From DAOUAJ01 sp034433615 (GTDB lineage Bacteria; Chloroflexota; Anaerolineae; DUEN01): a DNA stretch of 8,647 nucleotides. A program made the position numbers and the translations under genes. The notes below the pieces were generated by a model, which had not been told where the DNA came from, searched no databases, and saw nothing but the letters and a program-made list of their open reading frames with translations. Shown here one piece after another: positions 6,695 to 8,647 of this stretch (position 1 is the first letter of the stretch; each line of letters begins with the position of its first letter). The stretch spans positions 1 through 8,647 of the forward strand of contig DAOUAJ010000405.1 in assembly GCA_034433615.1 (NCBI GenBank), given 5' to 3'.

Positions 6695-6723
6695 TTGACA
6701 GGCAGGTCGCACTGTGCTATACT
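6695..6723 (+). promoter_or_regulatory. Strong sigma-70-type promoter with extended -10
   Basis: TTGACA (6695-6700), a perfect consensus -35, is followed by a 17-base spacer and TATACT (6718-6723), five of six -10 consensus bases. The spacer ends in TGC, which forms an extended -10 TGn. Predicted start of transcription is about 6730, giving a leader of roughly 100 bases. This is the only near-consensus promoter seen in the window. It points at the binding-protein gene. Confidence 0.8.
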
Positions 6724-6766
6724 TTTTCGTGAGCGTGACCTTAATTCGGTCTTCTGGGCATCAGAC

Positions 6767-6790
6767 GCGGTCCTCATGGGGGAGGGCCGC
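6767..6790 (+). other. Leader hairpin in the 5' untranslated region
   Basis: GCGGTCCT (6767-6774) pairs with AGGGCCGC (6783-6790) through eight pairs, one of them G-U, around an eight-base loop. No T-run follows, so it is not a plain attenuator terminator. It may stabilise the message or pair with a regulator. It does not match a riboswitch class that I recognise. Confidence 0.45.
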
Positions 6791-6795
6791 TGGTG

Positions 6796-6809
6796 AGTGC
6801 TATGGCACT
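6796..6809 (+). other. Second small leader hairpin
   Basis: AGTGC (6796-6800) pairs with GCACT (6805-6809) around TATG. It stands six bases after the larger leader hairpin and 12 bases before the ribosome-binding site, so it leaves that site exposed. Confidence 0.3.
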
Positions 6810-6821
6810 TTGTTCAGAGAG

Positions 6822-6828
6822 AGGAGGT
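6822..6828 (+). promoter_or_regulatory. Strong Shine-Dalgarno deciding the binding-protein start
   Basis: AGGAGGT lies four bases before the ATG at 6833. It rules out the in-frame GTG at 6797, whose extra 12 residues would be encoded by the leader and this site itself and would push the Tat signal away from the N-terminus. Confidence 0.9.
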
Positions 6829-6832
6829 CAAC

Positions 6833-8611
6833 ATGACCGCGCGAAAGCTCAATCGTCGTGAGTTTCTCAGGCTTGCGTCCGTGACAGGTGGGGCGCTGGC
6901 GCTGGCCGCCTGTGTGCCGCCCGCCGCGCCGCCAGCAGCACCAGCGCCTGCCGTCGTCGAAGCAACTCCGACTGCCGCACCCGCCGTAGGCGCAGAGTTG
7001 CCTGTGCCGCGCGAAGAGGCCGTCATCATCAACGAGACCGCCGTCTTCACCGTCTTCGGCACCTGGAATCCCTTCCCGCCTAACGCGCTTGGCTATGGCG
7101 CCTGGCAAGCTGCCATCGAACACCTCTTCTACCTCAACTGGGCCACGGGCGAGTTTATCAACTGGCTGGCAGAAGGCTACGAGTACAACGATGACTTCAC
7201 CCAGATGACGGTCAAGACCCGGCCAGAGGCTCAGTGGAATGATGGCACACCGTTCACGACGGCAGACATCGAGTTCACCGTCAACATGGTGAAGGCCAAC
7301 ACGGCCCTCTGGTACGGGGCGACGATGGCACAGTGGGTGGACAGTGTGGAAACCCCCGACCCACAAACTATCGTCTTTAAGCTGACCAACCCCAACCCGC
7401 GCTTCCATATGAACTTTGCTCAGGCCTGGGGCTTCCCGGTGATGGCTAAACACGTGTGGGAAGGGCAGGATCCCCTCACTTTCAAGAATCACCCGCCCGT
7501 GTTCACTGGGCCGTACAAGCTGTTCAGAGAGCTTCCAGAACGCCGCATGGTCGTCTGGGAGCGTAATGAAAACTACTGGGGCAAGAGCCGTGGCTACTTC
7601 CCCGGGCCAAAGTATTTCATCCACCAGACCAGCCCCCCGCCCGAGGCTGAGATTGCCGACCTGCAGAACAACTTGATTGACCATGCTCATTCGTACACTA
7701 CAGACAAACAGCTTCTCGAGCGGTCGAAGGAGCTGAATCCCAAAGTCGTGCTGGCCCCCTGGCGCGATCCCTGCCCGCGCGGCATCTGGATGAACTGCGC
7801 CAAGTACCCGCTAAGCAAGCCGGAAGTGCGCTGGGCGATCCACCACTGCGTCAACAAGCAGAAGGCTGCGGATGTGCTCTTCCCCTGGCCCACCGTGCCG
7901 GCGCGCTACCCCTGGGCCGACTGGGGCGGCAACAAGAAGTACGAGTACGAGGACATCCTGAACGAGTTCGACATCTCCTTCAACCCGCAGAAGGGGGCCA
8001 AGATCCTGGACGACCTGGGCTTCAAGCCGGGCTCAGATGGCATTCGCGTGGATGACCAGGGCAACCGGATGTCGTTCACGATCCTCGTGCCCCAGGTGGG
8101 GGTAACGGGCGAGTACCCGATCGCGCAGGACCTGGCCGAGGAACTGAAGAAGATCGGCGTCGAGGCGTCGGTCAAATGGACGGAGATGGCACCCTTTGAT
8201 GAGGCAACCTCGACTGGGACTTTTGACATCACCTCTCACTGGTTCTGTGGCAACTGGGCGGAGCCGCCGATGACCTTCGCTGACTGGCAGGCCCAACGCA
8301 TCAAGCCGATCGGCGAGCGGGCCACCGAGGGGAACTGGGTGCGCCTGAATGACCCCGAGCTGACCGAGGTGGTGAAGAAGATGGAGGTGATGAGCCCGAA
8401 CGATCCAGCCATTGTGGAGCTCTATCGCCAGGCGTTCCGGCTGTACATGAAGAACATGCCCGGCATCCCGGTCGTGCAAACGACCTACGTCATGCCGTTC
8501 AACACCACTTACTGGACGGGCTGGCCGGAGGAGGGCAACATCTACGCGGTGCCCTTCACCTGGTGGCCGGAGTTCAAGTTCGTGCTGTTTAACCTCAAGA
8601 AGGCAGCGTGA
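6833..8611 (+). CDS. ABC transporter substrate-binding lipoprotein, family 5 (peptide/oligosaccharide type), Tat-exported
   Basis: A 592-residue extracytoplasmic solute-binding protein of the SBP_bac_5 (DppA/OppA-like) family. The N-terminus has a twin-arginine motif (NRREFLR, R8-R9), a hydrophobic stretch and the lipobox L24-A25-A26-C27. It is thus exported folded through Tat and anchored by a lipid on C27. An Ala/Pro/Val/Thr linker (28-60) follows. The mature part shows family-5 blocks: WNPFPPNALGYGAWQAAIEHLF, then the QWNDGTPFTTADIEFTVN core (W135-N136-D137-G138) and a C-terminal YWTGWP motif. Length fits the family. The ligand is unknown: related proteins bind oligopeptides, cello- or xylo-oligosaccharides or nickel, and the many aromatic residues would suit sugars or peptides. 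It has its own promoter and structured leader. Permease and ATPase genes would be expected downstream, outside the window. Confidence 0.95.
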   Translation: MTARKLNRREFLRLASVTGGALALAACVPPAAPPAAPAPAVVEATPTAAPAVGAELPVPREEAVIINETAVFTVFGTWNPFPPNALGYGAWQAAIEHLFYLNWATGEFINWLAEGYEYNDDFTQMTVKTRPEAQWNDGTPFTTADIEFTVNMVKANTALWYGATMAQWVDSVETPDPQTIVFKLTNPNPRFHMNFAQAWGFPVMAKHVWEGQDPLTFKNHPPVFTGPYKLFRELPERRMVVWERNENYWGKSRGYFPGPKYFIHQTSPPPEAEIADLQNNLIDHAHSYTTDKQLLERSKELNPKVVLAPWRDPCPRGIWMNCAKYPLSKPEVRWAIHHCVNKQKAADVLFPWPTVPARYPWADWGGNKKYEYEDILNEFDISFNPQKGAKILDDLGFKPGSDGIRVDDQGNRMSFTILVPQVGVTGEYPIAQDLAEELKKIGVEASVKWTEMAPFDEATSTGTFDITSHWFCGNWAEPPMTFADWQAQRIKPIGERATEGNWVRLNDPELTEVVKKMEVMSPNDPAIVELYRQAFRLYMKNMPGIPVVQTTYVMPFNTTYWTGWPEEGNIYAVPFTWWPEFKFVLFNLKKAA

Positions 8612-8621
8612 GGTACGAACC

Positions 8622-8647
8622 CCGAAACCCGAAGGGTCTTCGGAGAC
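8622..8647 (+). terminator. Stem-loop after the binding-protein gene, cut by the window edge
   Basis: Eleven bases after the stop, CCGAA-ACCC (8622-8630) can pair with GGGT-TTCGG (8634-8643, C8638 bulged) around GAA. A competing fold pairs GTCT (8636-8639) with AGAC (8644-8647) around TCGG. If the sequence continues as CCTTCGGGTTT, the second fold would become a 15-bp terminator or REP-like hairpin. The right arm is not visible. A stem here would separate the binding-protein message from downstream transporter genes, giving more of the former. Confidence 0.5.

Noticed and set aside
6596..6796. 66-codon + frame after ftcD
   Set aside because: AGGAG abuts its ATG with no spacing, it runs straight through the strong promoter and leader hairpin, and its sequence resembles nothing I know.
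6797..6832. Upstream GTG start for the binding protein
   Set aside because: It would translate the ribosome-binding site and displace the Tat signal. The ATG at 6833 has ideal spacing.

Overview
The window is high-GC bacterial DNA with every supportable gene on the + strand. The likely source is a member of the Chloroflexota, perhaps an Anaerolineae or Caldilinea-like lineage, possibly from a metagenome. This rests on recognition, not a search. The clues are a polytopic family-39 glycosyltransferase fused to PA14 and NHL domains, a Tat-exported lipoprotein binding protein with an Ala/Pro/Thr linker after its lipobox, and runs of 7- and 8-base simple repeats of a kind I recognise from such genomes.

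Layout. From the left edge to 3616 runs a very large membrane protein: GT-C glycosyltransferase core, two PA14-type domains, a proline-rich spacer and a six-blade NHL propeller. Its 5' end is packed with short tandem repeats, so its true start is uncertain. Twelve bases later comes a small DUF3800 gene (3629-4252) of visibly lower GC. A non-coding gap (4253-4513) follows, holding a hairpin and a 69-base remnant of an NHL blade. Next is a translationally coupled pair: a Ste24-like M48 membrane protease (4514-5695) and glutamate formimidoyltransferase (5692-6588). A 244-base gap then carries a 15-base palindrome, a near-consensus extended -10 promoter and a structured leader. These feed a family-5 ABC transporter substrate-binding lipoprotein (6833-8611). 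The window ends inside what looks like a larger stem-loop.

How the genes relate. There is no single obvious pathway. The glycosyltransferase works on the cell envelope, the protease on membrane proteins, FtcD in one-carbon and histidine catabolism, and the binding protein in uptake of peptides or oligosaccharides, probably as the first gene of a transporter operon continuing to the right. The region from about 3617 to 4461 looks like a small rearranged or acquired patch between housekeeping-type genes. I did not find a convincing new multi-gene system. The best leads are the repeat tract at the glycosyltransferase 5' end, the NHL remnant downstream of DUF3800, and the promoter region at 6664-6832.
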